Positions 54,261 to 61,420 of a stretch of 64,000 bases of DNA are shown in pieces; position 1 is the first letter of the stretch, and each line of letters starts with the position of its first letter. Source of the DNA: Acholeplasma sp. (GTDB taxonomy: Bacteria > Bacillota_I > Bacilli_A > Acholeplasmatales > Acholeplasmataceae); the NCBI GenBank assembly GCA_003605085.1, contig QZKD01000028.1, forward strand, positions 1 to 64,000, given 5' to 3'. The position numbers and the translations under genes are program-made. A model generated the notes under the pieces. That model did not search any database. It saw only the letters and a program-made list of their open reading frames with translations, and was not told the origin of the DNA.

Positions 54261-54381
54261 AATAGTGTTTGACAGTTTGTTAACTTAAGGTCTGTTTTAT
54301 TGAATGCCTAGTAAGAAAAGCTTAAAATTAATAGTCACTCAACATTAGTGTACAGTTACAATATACAAACACATGCATAAC
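54261..54381 (+). repeat. Direct repeat copy A (unit boundary)
   Basis: About 120 bases, roughly three quarters identical by eye to 54864-54984 in the same register and orientation. The best-kept part is the core TAGTGTACAGTTACAAT at 54346-54362. The 603-base unit between the cores of copies A and B holds one gene (54468-54875). Confidence 0.75.
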
Positions 54382-54467
54382 GCCAAATTTGGTTTATATA
54401 ATAAGTTCATAATTATAAATCATCTATGAAGTGATATTTTAATGAACATGTATTAAGGTGGGGGCAA

Positions 54468-54875
54468 ATGAAAAACAGATTCAAAGCTTTATTTATTTTA
54501 TTACTGGCAGCTTTACTTTTACCAGAGATTCGGTTAAGTTTGTTTGCTCTTACATTATTAGTTGTCGCAACATTTATTATTTATAGACTAATTGATATTA
54601 AAATACTTGCCATCATAATTGCTTTGGTCGTACTTAATTATCTCAATTCCATTTTTACTATCATAATATATTATGCAAGTCCAAGTGACAGTATCATATT
54701 CCTAGATGCAGCACTAACCATTTTTAGTTATGCATCAATTACAGGTATAGTTGATTTGTTAATTGAATCATGGATTTCATCTCAAGCAATTGGGTTTCAT
54801 ATTACTGTTGTTGCAACTGTTACAGTTGTTGGAATAGTAGCTATGGTGCTTGCTATTAAAAATAATAGCATATGA
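54468..54875 (+). CDS. Hypothetical polytopic membrane protein
   Basis: A 135-residue, almost wholly hydrophobic protein with four membrane segments (about 7-37, 44-72, 80-98 and 108-130). ATG at 54468 has GGTGGGGG just before it. Its TGA stop (54873-54875) lies inside repeat copy B, so gene and repeat form one module. No family recognised. Small single-gene modules like this resemble cargo carried between replication origins. Confidence 0.58.
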   Translation: MKNRFKALFILLLAALLLPEIRLSLFALTLLVVATFIIYRLIDIKILAIIIALVVLNYLNSIFTIIIYYASPSDSIIFLDAALTIFSYASITGIVDLLIESWISSQAIGFHITVVATVTVVGIVAMVLAIKNNSI

Positions 54876-54984
54876 CAGATTATTAACGTATGGTATGTTT
54901 TATTGGATGTTAAGAAAGAGAAATGTTAAAATATACAGTTTTTCGGCATAGTGCATAGTTACAATTCACTAACAACGACATAAC
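54864..54984 (+). repeat. Direct repeat copy B with stem-loop core
   Basis: The core TAGTGCATAGTTACAAT is at 54949-54965. TAGTG (54949-54953) can pair with CACTA (54967-54971), leaving a 13-base loop that contains AGTTACAA. It lies downstream of the rep gene stop. It is related to copy A over about 120 bases and to copy C mainly over the core and the following CACTA. Confidence 0.75.
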
Positions 54985-55002
54985 AATACATAACTAATAG
55001 AC

Positions 55003-55034
55003 AAAGTGGGAAAGCATTTGCTTGCTCTCCAACT
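55003..55034 (-). terminator. Possible terminator of rep
   Basis: On the minus strand, GTTGGAGAGC and GCTTTCCCAC pair at 9 of 10 positions just past the rep stop. The following T-run is short (TTTGTC), so strength is uncertain. Confidence 0.45.
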
Positions 55035-55039
55035 TTTTA

Positions 55040-56155
55040 TTACTTAAGTAATTCTTCGATTCCAATGTGTATGATATTATGCGATAATGATGAATCCGAA
55101 TAGAAATCCTTGAATTCAGCATCGCTCATGTCTTCATCGAACCAATCTCTTTCAAGTCTTTTTAAACTCTTAGATAAGTTAAACCTTCCTTCTGTAAAAA
55201 ACCTTGTCTTTTTTTGATTTTTAAAGAAATCTCTAAGAGAATTATAAGAAATTACATCGACCTTTTTTGATTCTTTGTTATCTTTAAAGTGCATAACACC
55301 CTTATTAGTTCTTCTTAGGAAAGCCTTATAGGTAAGCTCTTGCTCCTGTTGTATTTTCTTATATTGTTCATCCAATCCAATATTTGTAATAATGTACACC
55401 TTAGTATAGCAGGCAACACGGTTCTCATATCTAGCTGGCAAACGGAATGGATAGATATCTAGGTAATGAAGCATATCATCAATCTTTAATGAGCTTCTAA
55501 ATTCTTCGAAAACTATGACATCTTCACCTTGATATTGGTCGAATGGATGTGTGTAATCGGTTATCCTGTAGACATTTTCAAATCCATGCTTTTCAAGTAC
55601 ATATCGCGTCTTTCCTGTTCCAGGGTCACCAAAGATGTATGTTACCTCTAGATTTCTTACTGCATTCGCAAAATTCTCCTCGACAATTTCTTGTCTTATA
55701 GATTTGATGTTTAAGCGATACCTTAAATATGCAGATGGATACTTTTCCCTAATTTGTGAATCACTTGCATCATCTTTAATCATCTCATAGATTTCTTCCA
55801 AATCAGTTCTTTGACCCTGCTGTGGTGGTGTTCCATACTTCACAGAACCACTTATTCGACCCTTTCCCTTAGAGCAATACTCAATTACTTTCTGTAATGA
55901 ATTTGTTACTGGTTCGATGTTTGCCCTAGGAAATCCTTCGAGGATTCTTTTGAATGAATTTGCATTCTCGAAGCAACACAAGATGTGATGTTGCAATGTC
56001 TTTTTTTCACCTTCTTCCAATTGAAAAATGAAATACCTCACATCATGAAATGCCATGATACTTTTGATTAGGAACTCATCTTTATAAATTTCTGTTGATG
56101 CGTAGTTTATTGTAATTAACCAATTCCTAAATCTTTGAGCATTTTGCTCACCCAT
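55040..56155 (-). CDS. rep: CRESS-type rolling-circle replication initiator (HUH endonuclease + SF3 helicase)
   Basis: A 371-residue Rep like those of bacterial pCRESS plasmids, phytoplasma plasmids and eukaryotic circular Rep-encoding ssDNA viruses. Endonuclease domain: motif I NWLITIN (residues 11-17), motif II LQHHI (54-58) and motif III IEYCSK (91-96) with catalytic Tyr93. SF3 helicase domain: Walker A GDPGTGKT (176-183), Walker B VIVFEEF (213-219), motif C IITN (255-258) and the Arg-rich LRRTNKGVMHF (280-290). Motif II differs from HxH/HxQ forms. The frame is intact. ATG at 56155 follows AAAGGAT on the minus strand. It sits between origin-like repeats B and C. Confidence 0.88.
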   Translation of the reverse strand: MGEQNAQRFRNWLITINYASTEIYKDEFLIKSIMAFHDVRYFIFQLEEGEKKTLQHHILCCFENANSFKRILEGFPRANIEPVTNSLQKVIEYCSKGKGRISGSVKYGTPPQQGQRTDLEEIYEMIKDDASDSQIREKYPSAYLRYRLNIKSIRQEIVEENFANAVRNLEVTYIFGDPGTGKTRYVLEKHGFENVYRITDYTHPFDQYQGEDVIVFEEFRSSLKIDDMLHYLDIYPFRLPARYENRVACYTKVYIITNIGLDEQYKKIQQEQELTYKAFLRRTNKGVMHFKDNKESKKVDVISYNSLRDFFKNQKKTRFFTEGRFNLSKSLKRLERDWFDEDMSDAEFKDFYSDSSLSHNIIHIGIEELLK

Positions 56156-56207
56156 ACTTAAAATCCTTTACGCCATAGATTTTATAGTGAATAAAGCAAT
56201 TTGTATA

Positions 56208-56231
56208 TAGTGCACAGTTACAATCACACTA
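56208..56231 (+). repeat. Origin-like repeat copy C upstream of rep
   Basis: The core TAGTGCACAGTTACAAT (56208-56224) is followed by CACACTA. TAGTG (56208-56212) pairs with CACTA (56227-56231) around a 14-base loop containing GTTACAA. It lies 53 bases upstream of the rep start codon, where CRESS-type origins normally are. TTAC in the loop matches the nick context TT/AC of such origins. Confidence 0.7.
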
Positions 56232-56610
56232 CAAGGCGATCGGATACACAGAAGTGCGCATAAATAATACTTAATAACTCCCTATCAACAAGTAATAGAC
56301 ATCTAGCATGTATTTTTTTTATTTGAATATCAAATCACGAATAATAATTGTCATTTTTAGTCGGGTAAGACTGAAAATTCTTATGTTGGTAAATCATAAC
56401 CATCTTTTCTTTGTGTCACACTCATAAAATTTAAATGTGATTCTCATTATGACTGATTCTGTAGTAAGATATAATTATAGGATGGCGTTTATAATCGCAC
56501 AGTTGAATAAATCACAAGAGCACAATAATAAAAAAGCATGATATTGGTTAATCTTTTACAGCAATATTTTACGTAATTTAAATTCGATATTATTTTCGGG
56601 AGTGACGCTT
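56232..56610. other. Intergenic region with a tRNA-Phe-like relic
   Basis: No gene. The only structured signal is at 56369-56401, where GACTGAAAATTC and TTATGTTGGTA follow the tRNA-Phe fragment at 58061-58083 with mostly C-to-T and G-to-A changes. The remainder is AT-rich without clear signals. A -10-like TATAAT is at about 56470. Confidence 0.4.
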
Positions 56611-57306
56611 ATGAAAAGGATTCTATTCAGCATAACATGTTCATTCTTTTTGCTCGCATTATTTTCTTGTTCTAAAACAACCGATAGCCAAGAGAGCGAA
56701 TTAATTTCTATTCCGGACTTGAGTGGTGTCAGTCAAACATCTGCTGAAGAATTGTTATTAAATAATTCTTTAATTCCAGTAATAAAATATGAATATAATA
56801 ATTCTGTAGATGAAGGGCTAATAATTCGCACAGACCCAGATGCGTTCGAAGAAGTTGCCATTGATACAAGAATAACGTTATATGTAAGTAAAGGTATATG
56901 GCCATCAATTATTTATTCAAAATCCTCTACAATTCATTGGAGTAATGTATCGGGCTCTTCTGGCGATGAGTATGATTTTTATAATCCGGAAATTGCAAAT
57001 GGAACTATCCAAATCGAAATAAATGTAGCATATAATTCTTCCTATGAAATTGAGTGGATAGATGATGACAATGATGGATATGGATTTGGCGCTGCATCAC
57101 TATCAGCTGACTTCGATAATGATGCATATTTGTGGATTGAATATGAAACAAAATCAATTATATCAGGAGTGGAGCAAACCATAATAATATATGTTGATGC
57201 TGACGAGCTAAGAGTAAATGAACCTAATGTATTGTATATCAAATTGTATGTTAAATTGAATGATGAATCATATGATATTGAAATAAATTTTGAAATCACG
57301 TGGTAA
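56611..57306 (+). CDS. Lipoprotein with one PASTA domain
   Basis: A 231-residue exported lipoprotein. The signal sequence has lipobox LFSC with Cys at about residue 20. Residues 33-96 form one PASTA domain: IPDLSGVSQTSAEELL, then VDEGLIIRTDP and ITLYVSKG. PASTA domains bind peptidoglycan fragments or act as spacers in wall proteins. The C-terminal 130 residues are beta-rich with an acidic DDDNDGYGFGA loop that could bind calcium. ATG at 56611 is 8 bases from GGGAG; the GTG at 56602 lies within that site. It is island cargo, possibly surface-active. Confidence 0.78.
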   Translation: MKRILFSITCSFFLLALFSCSKTTDSQESELISIPDLSGVSQTSAEELLLNNSLIPVIKYEYNNSVDEGLIIRTDPDAFEEVAIDTRITLYVSKGIWPSIIYSKSSTIHWSNVSGSSGDEYDFYNPEIANGTIQIEINVAYNSSYEIEWIDDDNDGYGFGAASLSADFDNDAYLWIEYETKSIISGVEQTIIIYVDADELRVNEPNVLYIKLYVKLNDESYDIEINFEITW

Positions 57307-57395
57307 TTTATTAGATAAAAAAGCCTTTAGAGTATTAAACAAAACTCATGCTTAATTTTTTTTAGGTTGCACCAAATGACTGAAAATCATTTGTT

Positions 57396-58004
57396 TTGGA
57401 CAATTATGAAAATTATAAATGGATGAAATGTAATACACATGTACTATTTAAGTTTACTTTTGATTTTGGGAGGATTAGAATAACGAAAAGGTATATTTTT
57501 CAGATCTTAATTGTTTTTATAACACTAGTATTATTAAGTATTGCATCAATAGTCATGTATTATTTTTGGATTCTTGATATAAGAATCTATTGGAATATAA
57601 ATATCAAATATATACCAATTGTTTTTTTATTGTTAAACGCGAGTCTATTCATAGAGTTATATATAAAGAAAAAAAGAAAGCTGAATGTTCGAGATCGATT
57701 TTCACTTGTTCTATGGTATCTTCCTATGACATTTTCTCTATTTTTTATACTCACCCGATTTGAAGTGTTTAGACTTCATCCCCCAGGTCCAGCACAAACA
57801 GAAAATATTGTTATGTACCTTATTTTCTTTTTGATTATGATATTTATTAGCTCTATTTTTATTAAATATAGAAATAGAGAACTAACTCGAACCAAATGGA
57901 TTATCTATTTTGCATGCAACATTATGTTCTCGTGCCTTTTATGGGCATTTAGCTATTTTTGCACATGGGCTGCTGCTTTTGGGCTTGCTATGAGTGGTAT
58001 ATGA
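57396..58004 (+). CDS. Hypothetical membrane protein
   Basis: A protein of up to 202 residues with five predicted membrane segments and a short loop FRLHPPGPAQTEN. The start is uncertain: TTG 57396 or ATG 57423, neither with a good ribosome site. No family recognised. It lies between tRNA-Phe-like sequences (57378 and 58059). Confidence 0.5.
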   Translation: MDNYENYKWMKCNTHVLFKFTFDFGRIRITKRYIFQILIVFITLVLLSIASIVMYYFWILDIRIYWNINIKYIPIVFLLLNASLFIELYIKKKRKLNVRDRFSLVLWYLPMTFSLFFILTRFEVFRLHPPGPAQTENIVMYLIFFLIMIFISSIFIKYRNRELTRTKWIIYFACNIMFSCLLWAFSYFCTWAAAFGLAMSGI

Positions 58005-58058
58005 ACGTACAATTTATAGATTACTTAGGTGTATTTGTGTACAAGATTCAAGCAGTTT

Positions 58059-58107
58059 CGGACTGAAAATCCTTGTGTCGGTAGTTCGATTCTGCCCGGA
58101 GGCACCA
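58059..58107 (+). repeat. 3' part of a tRNA-Phe (GAA), attachment-site scar
   Basis: CGGACTGAAAATCC carries the anticodon loop CTGAAAA of tRNA-Phe. It is followed by a variable loop, a T arm (GGTAG-TTCGATT-CTGCC), an acceptor strand CGGAGGC, discriminator A and CCA. The 5' half is absent, so it is not a gene. The same length and endpoints as the Arg repeat (anticodon region to CCA) mark it as a recombination site left by another integrated element. Confidence 0.85.
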
Positions 58108-58257
58108 CTTTCACCTTTGCATACTATTTTTTCTAATTTTCTGATTTTTCCAAGTGCTCGGATGTTTTTGTGTTGCTTAATGATATTGTAAATTTGAAAT
58201 GTTTATGTATTTTTTCCATGATGTAATTACGATAAATAAACTAATCGAGGGGATATC

Positions 58258-58437
58258 ATGAAAGTTCGAAATAAATTTAGCAAATTGAGAATGACTTCAT
58301 TGATTTGTGTTGTATTAGTGCTTGTTGGCCTTTTTGGTGGTATATATCTAGGAAATAGCACATTAATTTTTATTGGTTTAGCAGCTTTGATTGTTGAAAT
58401 GATTGTAAGAGTTATACGCTTTTTATATAGAGATTAA
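58258..58437 (+). CDS. Small membrane protein (59 residues)
   Basis: ATG at 58258 follows GAGGGGAT. The protein has a basic N-terminus (MKVRNKFSKLRM) and two hydrophobic segments with a short GNST turn between them, then a basic tail. It is 16 bases before the next small gene, so the two form a pair. No family recognised. Confidence 0.6.
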   Translation: MKVRNKFSKLRMTSLICVVLVLVGLFGGIYLGNSTLIFIGLAALIVEMIVRVIRFLYRD

Positions 58438-58452
58438 AAGAGGTGAATTTAT

Positions 58453-58614
58453 TTGAAAGAATACAAAGTTATTGATTTTAGTACGAATATACCCGAAAAA
58501 ATTGAAAATACGCTTAATGAATATTGCAATAACGGGTGGGAAGTAGTTTCTATCAATTTCGGCTCAACTTACAACGGAATTATTGCCTTTGTAACTTTTG
58601 TTAGAGTTCAATAG
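58453..58614 (+). CDS. DUF4177-like small protein (53 residues)
   Basis: Starts at TTG 58453, 6 bases after AGAGGTGA. It reads KEYKVIDFSTN, then LNEYCNNGWEVVSINFGS and AFVTFVRVQ. The pattern tyrosine-lysine-valine, Asn-Gly-Trp-Glu-Val and a final beta strand is that of DUF4177 proteins, which are small and of unknown function. It follows the 59-residue membrane protein gene. Confidence 0.65.
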   Translation: MKEYKVIDFSTNIPEKIENTLNEYCNNGWEVVSINFGSTYNGIIAFVTFVRVQ

Positions 58615-58740
58615 CTAATGACATGATGCTTTTTAGTTTTGAACGATTTCTTTTCTACTTAAATGTAGATATTTTTTTCTTATATTTTATTGATTTAATT
58701 AAAATTTGGTTATAAAACAATTATCAAAGGAGAAGAAAAC

Positions 58741-59700
58741 ATGCCAGAAATATTAATAATCGTCGCTATATTATTCGTATTAGTATTTCTTGTATTTTTT
58801 ATACGTGGAAGTATAGTTAACTTAAAATTAATGGAGCACAGTAAAAAGATCGAGCAAATTATAAGTATGAATAAAAGTTTTGATTTTAATCCTTTACCCA
58901 AATCACTTAGCATTAGTAGATATTATGACAATAAAAGTAGCTTTAATAAAATCGAGCCAGGATATCTCATGTCTTCAGAGATTCGAAATAATCTAGAAGA
59001 ATTTTCAAAATACATCTTACAAGTTAAAGAGAATCGTGAAAACAAGCAAATCTATATCAAAAAGGTTCAAGAAATCATATCACAACAAATAGATATTGAT
59101 TATAAAGAGTTGAAAATATCGAGGAATGAATATATAAATCGTGAAAAAAAGTTACTAAGCAATTTAATACTTAATCCTGTAATTAATCTCAAACTTTGTG
59201 TATTTATGTCTTATTCTTCTCCAAAGGGACAAGTAAATTTATCAAAAAGTGATTGTTTCACATTTGATGATATTGTTGCTTCATTTGAAAGTGTGTCCCG
59301 AACGTATTTAGATAAAAATACTTACTCAAAATTAGCCTCTGTCGAAAGAGGAGAGGTAAGTGATTCCTTGAGATATGACGTACTCAATCGAGATAATTTC
59401 AAATGTGTTATTTGTGGTGCTTCATCTCATGAAGGTGCACGACTCCATGTGGATCACATCATTCCAATTTCAAAGGGAGGAAAAAGTATACCAAGTAACT
59501 TAAGAACCCTGTGTGAAAGATGTAATGTTGGGAAGTCTGATAAAATAGAGGATTTATATGTTGATGAACAACTGTTGAAGAATCAGAAGATTTTATTATG
59601 CCCTAAATGTGGTGGTGAATTGATCAGGCGTCACGGTAAGAACGGTGATTTTTACGGTTGTTCAAATTTTCCTAAATGCAAATATACTCAAAATGTATAA
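58741..59700 (+). CDS. Membrane-anchored HNH endonuclease with C4 zinc ribbon
   Basis: A 319-residue protein: an N-terminal membrane segment (residues 4-24), a helical middle (30-205), an HNH domain and a zinc ribbon. The HNH domain reads NRDNFKCVICG, then HVDHIIPISKGG and LCERCNVGKSD, with paired CxxC ligands and the catalytic His. The tail CPKCGGELIRR and FYGCSNFPKC is a topoisomerase-type DNA-binding ribbon (about 280-319). ATG at 58741 follows AAAGGAGAAG. A DNA nuclease tethered at the membrane fits a defence role against incoming DNA, but this is inferred. Confidence 0.82.
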   Translation: MPEILIIVAILFVLVFLVFFIRGSIVNLKLMEHSKKIEQIISMNKSFDFNPLPKSLSISRYYDNKSSFNKIEPGYLMSSEIRNNLEEFSKYILQVKENRENKQIYIKKVQEIISQQIDIDYKELKISRNEYINREKKLLSNLILNPVINLKLCVFMSYSSPKGQVNLSKSDCFTFDDIVASFESVSRTYLDKNTYSKLASVERGEVSDSLRYDVLNRDNFKCVICGASSHEGARLHVDHIIPISKGGKSIPSNLRTLCERCNVGKSDKIEDLYVDEQLLKNQKILLCPKCGGELIRRHGKNGDFYGCSNFPKCKYTQNV

Positions 59701-59780
59701 TTATTTATTGTGCATCTCTTTTAATTTTGAATAGATCGGCTTTGGTTAATAATACAATAGAAGAAAAACAGGTGAAATTA

Positions 59781-60269
59781 ATGAAAGATAGAGTAACTGC
59801 GGCTTTATTAGCTATTTTCTTAGGGGGACTTGGTGTTCATAAGTTTTATATCGGGAAGACGCAATCAGGTATAATTTACCTTATATTTTGTTGGACAGGT
59901 ATACCGACAATTATAGGGTTCATTGAAGGCATTATTTATTTAACACAAACAGATAAGGAATTTCATATTCAACAAGGTATAGCCCATGTTGTATATAATG
60001 AGAGCAGCAATAATATTGGAGGTTCTGTTGGTGCAGCCGATGAAATAAGAAAATACAAAGATTTATATGAAGAAGGAGTAATAACGCAATCTCAATTTGA
60101 AAAGAAGAAAAACGAATTGCTGGGTGTAATTTCCTCAGATGGTGAGGGCGACATGAAAGACGGAAGATTAAATCCAGTATTGAAAATATTGATATGGATA
60201 TTTGTAGGCAGTGCGCTAGTGCTTATTATCATCTCGTTTTTTGCAGCATTAATTTGGGGAAATGCATAA
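59781..60269 (+). CDS. TM2-domain protein with SHOCT module
   Basis: A 162-residue membrane protein. The TM2 domain covers residues 4-60: AIFLGGLGVHKFYIGK and a second segment with GIPTIIGFIEGIIYL. A linker leads to a SHOCT hairpin (YKDLYEEGVITQSQFEKKK, about 97-116) and a third membrane segment near the end. ATG at 59781 is 5 bases from AGGTGA; the open frame from 59676 overlaps the HNH gene and is rejected. The function of TM2 proteins is poorly known. Confidence 0.78.
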   Translation: MKDRVTAALLAIFLGGLGVHKFYIGKTQSGIIYLIFCWTGIPTIIGFIEGIIYLTQTDKEFHIQQGIAHVVYNESSNNIGGSVGAADEIRKYKDLYEEGVITQSQFEKKKNELLGVISSDGEGDMKDGRLNPVLKILIWIFVGSALVLIIISFFAALIWGNA

Positions 60270-60358
60270 AACATAAATGCACAAAACATCATATTAGAGA
60301 TTTCCGCTTTATGAGGCTATATTTCGTTTATCTAACCTTTACCAAAGATGGAAAAATA

Positions 60359-60407
60359 CCTTCTAAGCCGTCGGTCGGGGGTTCGAATCCCTCGTGCATC
60401 GCCACCT
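60359..60407 (+). repeat. Right attachment repeat of the island
   Basis: 49 bases identical to 50892-50940, the 3' part of tRNA-Arg plus CCT. The preceding bases (AAAATA) are unrelated to a tRNA, so this copy is only the duplicated end. It marks the right limit of the island. Confidence 0.93.
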
Positions 60408-60416
60408 TATAACTAG

Positions 60417-60438
60417 ACCCCGACCACGGGGTTTTTTT
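60417..60438 (+). terminator. Original tRNA-Arg terminator
   Basis: ACCCCG-ACCA-CGGGGT with a seven-T tail starts 9 bases after the right repeat. It would have ended the tRNA transcript before the island inserted. Confidence 0.85.
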
Positions 60439-60442
60439 ATTC

Positions 60443-60467
60443 ATAAAAAAAGCCTTCTTTAGAAGGC
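60443..60467 (-). terminator. Terminator of the HAD phosphatase gene
   Basis: On the minus strand GCCTTCT-AA-AGAAGGC is followed by seven T. The stop codon of the gene is in the hairpin loop. Confidence 0.82.
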
Positions 60468-61277
60468 GTTTAAGTGGAAATAATCATTTAAAAAGTGAGC
60501 AACCGCATCTTCATCATGCGTTTTTTCTGTGATTTGTTTAGCGACCGCTTTGAGTTCAGACACTGCATTTTGCATGGCAACACCAAGTCCTGCATCCCGA
60601 ATCATTTCAACATCATTGATGCCATCTCCTAAGGCAATCCATTGTTCTTGTGCCATGCCATAGTAATCAAGCAAGTATTTAATCGCAGATGATTTTGAAA
60701 TGTGTTTTAGGTAAACCTCATAAACTGCAGCCCCATTATCAACACCCCAAAGACGTGTTGAAAGTGTATGACCAAAATGCTCACGTATAAAGTTTTCAAA
60801 AACTTCTTGTTTATCAGCTTCGATGAGATAGACTAATCCTGTAGGTTCAACATCAAAATCGGTGTGTTCAGCTTCAATCACTTTTGAACTCGTCAGCCCA
60901 CTAAAGAAAGCCTCAAGTTTTTTATCGTATTTATACGCATAAACCACATCATCAATTGAAAAGAATGTGGTTACGATAAAAGGTTTACTGAACCGAAAAA
61001 TCTCGTGCATCATCTGAACTGGAATATAGGTACGCTGTTTAGCAAATGAAGCATCTTTTGGATTTTCGATGGATCCACCATTATCGGTGACAAGTGGTGT
61101 ATCAAGACCAAGTTCTTCATATTTTGAAATCGCGCCACTATAAGGACGACCGGTCGCAAGTACAATGATATGACCTTTAGATTTTAATAGTTGTAATACT
61201 TTCTTTGTTTTTGCTGTTATTTCCCCGTAATGGTTAAGTGTAGTTCCATCGAGGTCACAGGCGATAAGATATGTCAT
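60459..61277 (-). CDS. Cof-type HAD-superfamily phosphatase
   Basis: A cytosolic 272-residue hydrolase of the Cof/YidA subfamily IIB. Motif I is CDLDGTTLN with the nucleophilic Asp, motif II is LATGRPYS, and motif IV is GDGINDVEMI. A C2 cap domain lies between. These enzymes remove phosphate from sugar phosphates or cofactors; the substrate is not predictable. ATG at 61277 follows GGGGTG; the frame to 61334 is rejected. It is the first chromosomal gene right of the island. Confidence 0.92.
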   Translation of the reverse strand: MTYLIACDLDGTTLNHYGEITAKTKKVLQLLKSKGHIIVLATGRPYSGAISKYEELGLDTPLVTDNGGSIENPKDASFAKQRTYIPVQMMHEIFRFSKPFIVTTFFSIDDVVYAYKYDKKLEAFFSGLTSSKVIEAEHTDFDVEPTGLVYLIEADKQEVFENFIREHFGHTLSTRLWGVDNGAAVYEVYLKHISKSSAIKYLLDYYGMAQEQWIALGDGINDVEMIRDAGLGVAMQNAVSELKAVAKQITEKTHDEDAVAHFLNDYFHLNAF

Positions 61278-61420
61278 AGTAACACCCCAAGTATCATTAT
61301 CCCACACATTAGGAAAAATGCAAGAAAAGACCATTAAGGATACGTTTTCATGACATTGTATTTACACGACAGAGTGAGGGCTTAATAGAAACGTAAGATA
61401 ACAAACCAGTTTTTTTATTA

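Noticed and set aside
55040-56155. Classic RCR plasmid Rep or IS91/helitron transposase
   Set aside because: The protein has an SF3 helicase domain with GDPGTGKT and EYCSK, the CRESS layout. IS91 lacks a helicase and helitrons carry an SF1 helicase.
54346-56231. Integron-like attC cassette array (CATAAC/ACGCC motifs, single-gene modules)
   Set aside because: No attC core pairs GTTRRRY/RYYYAAC in the right arrangement and no intI. The repeats fit a Rep origin better.
54261-56231. CRISPR array
   Set aside because: Only three repeats with spacings of 603 and 1,259 bp, filled by genes; no cas genes.
58059-58107. Functional tRNA-Phe gene
   Set aside because: Only the 3' half is present; the upstream bases do not form a D arm or acceptor strand.
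60359-60407. Second tRNA-Arg gene
   Set aside because: The 5' half is missing; it is the duplicated attachment end.
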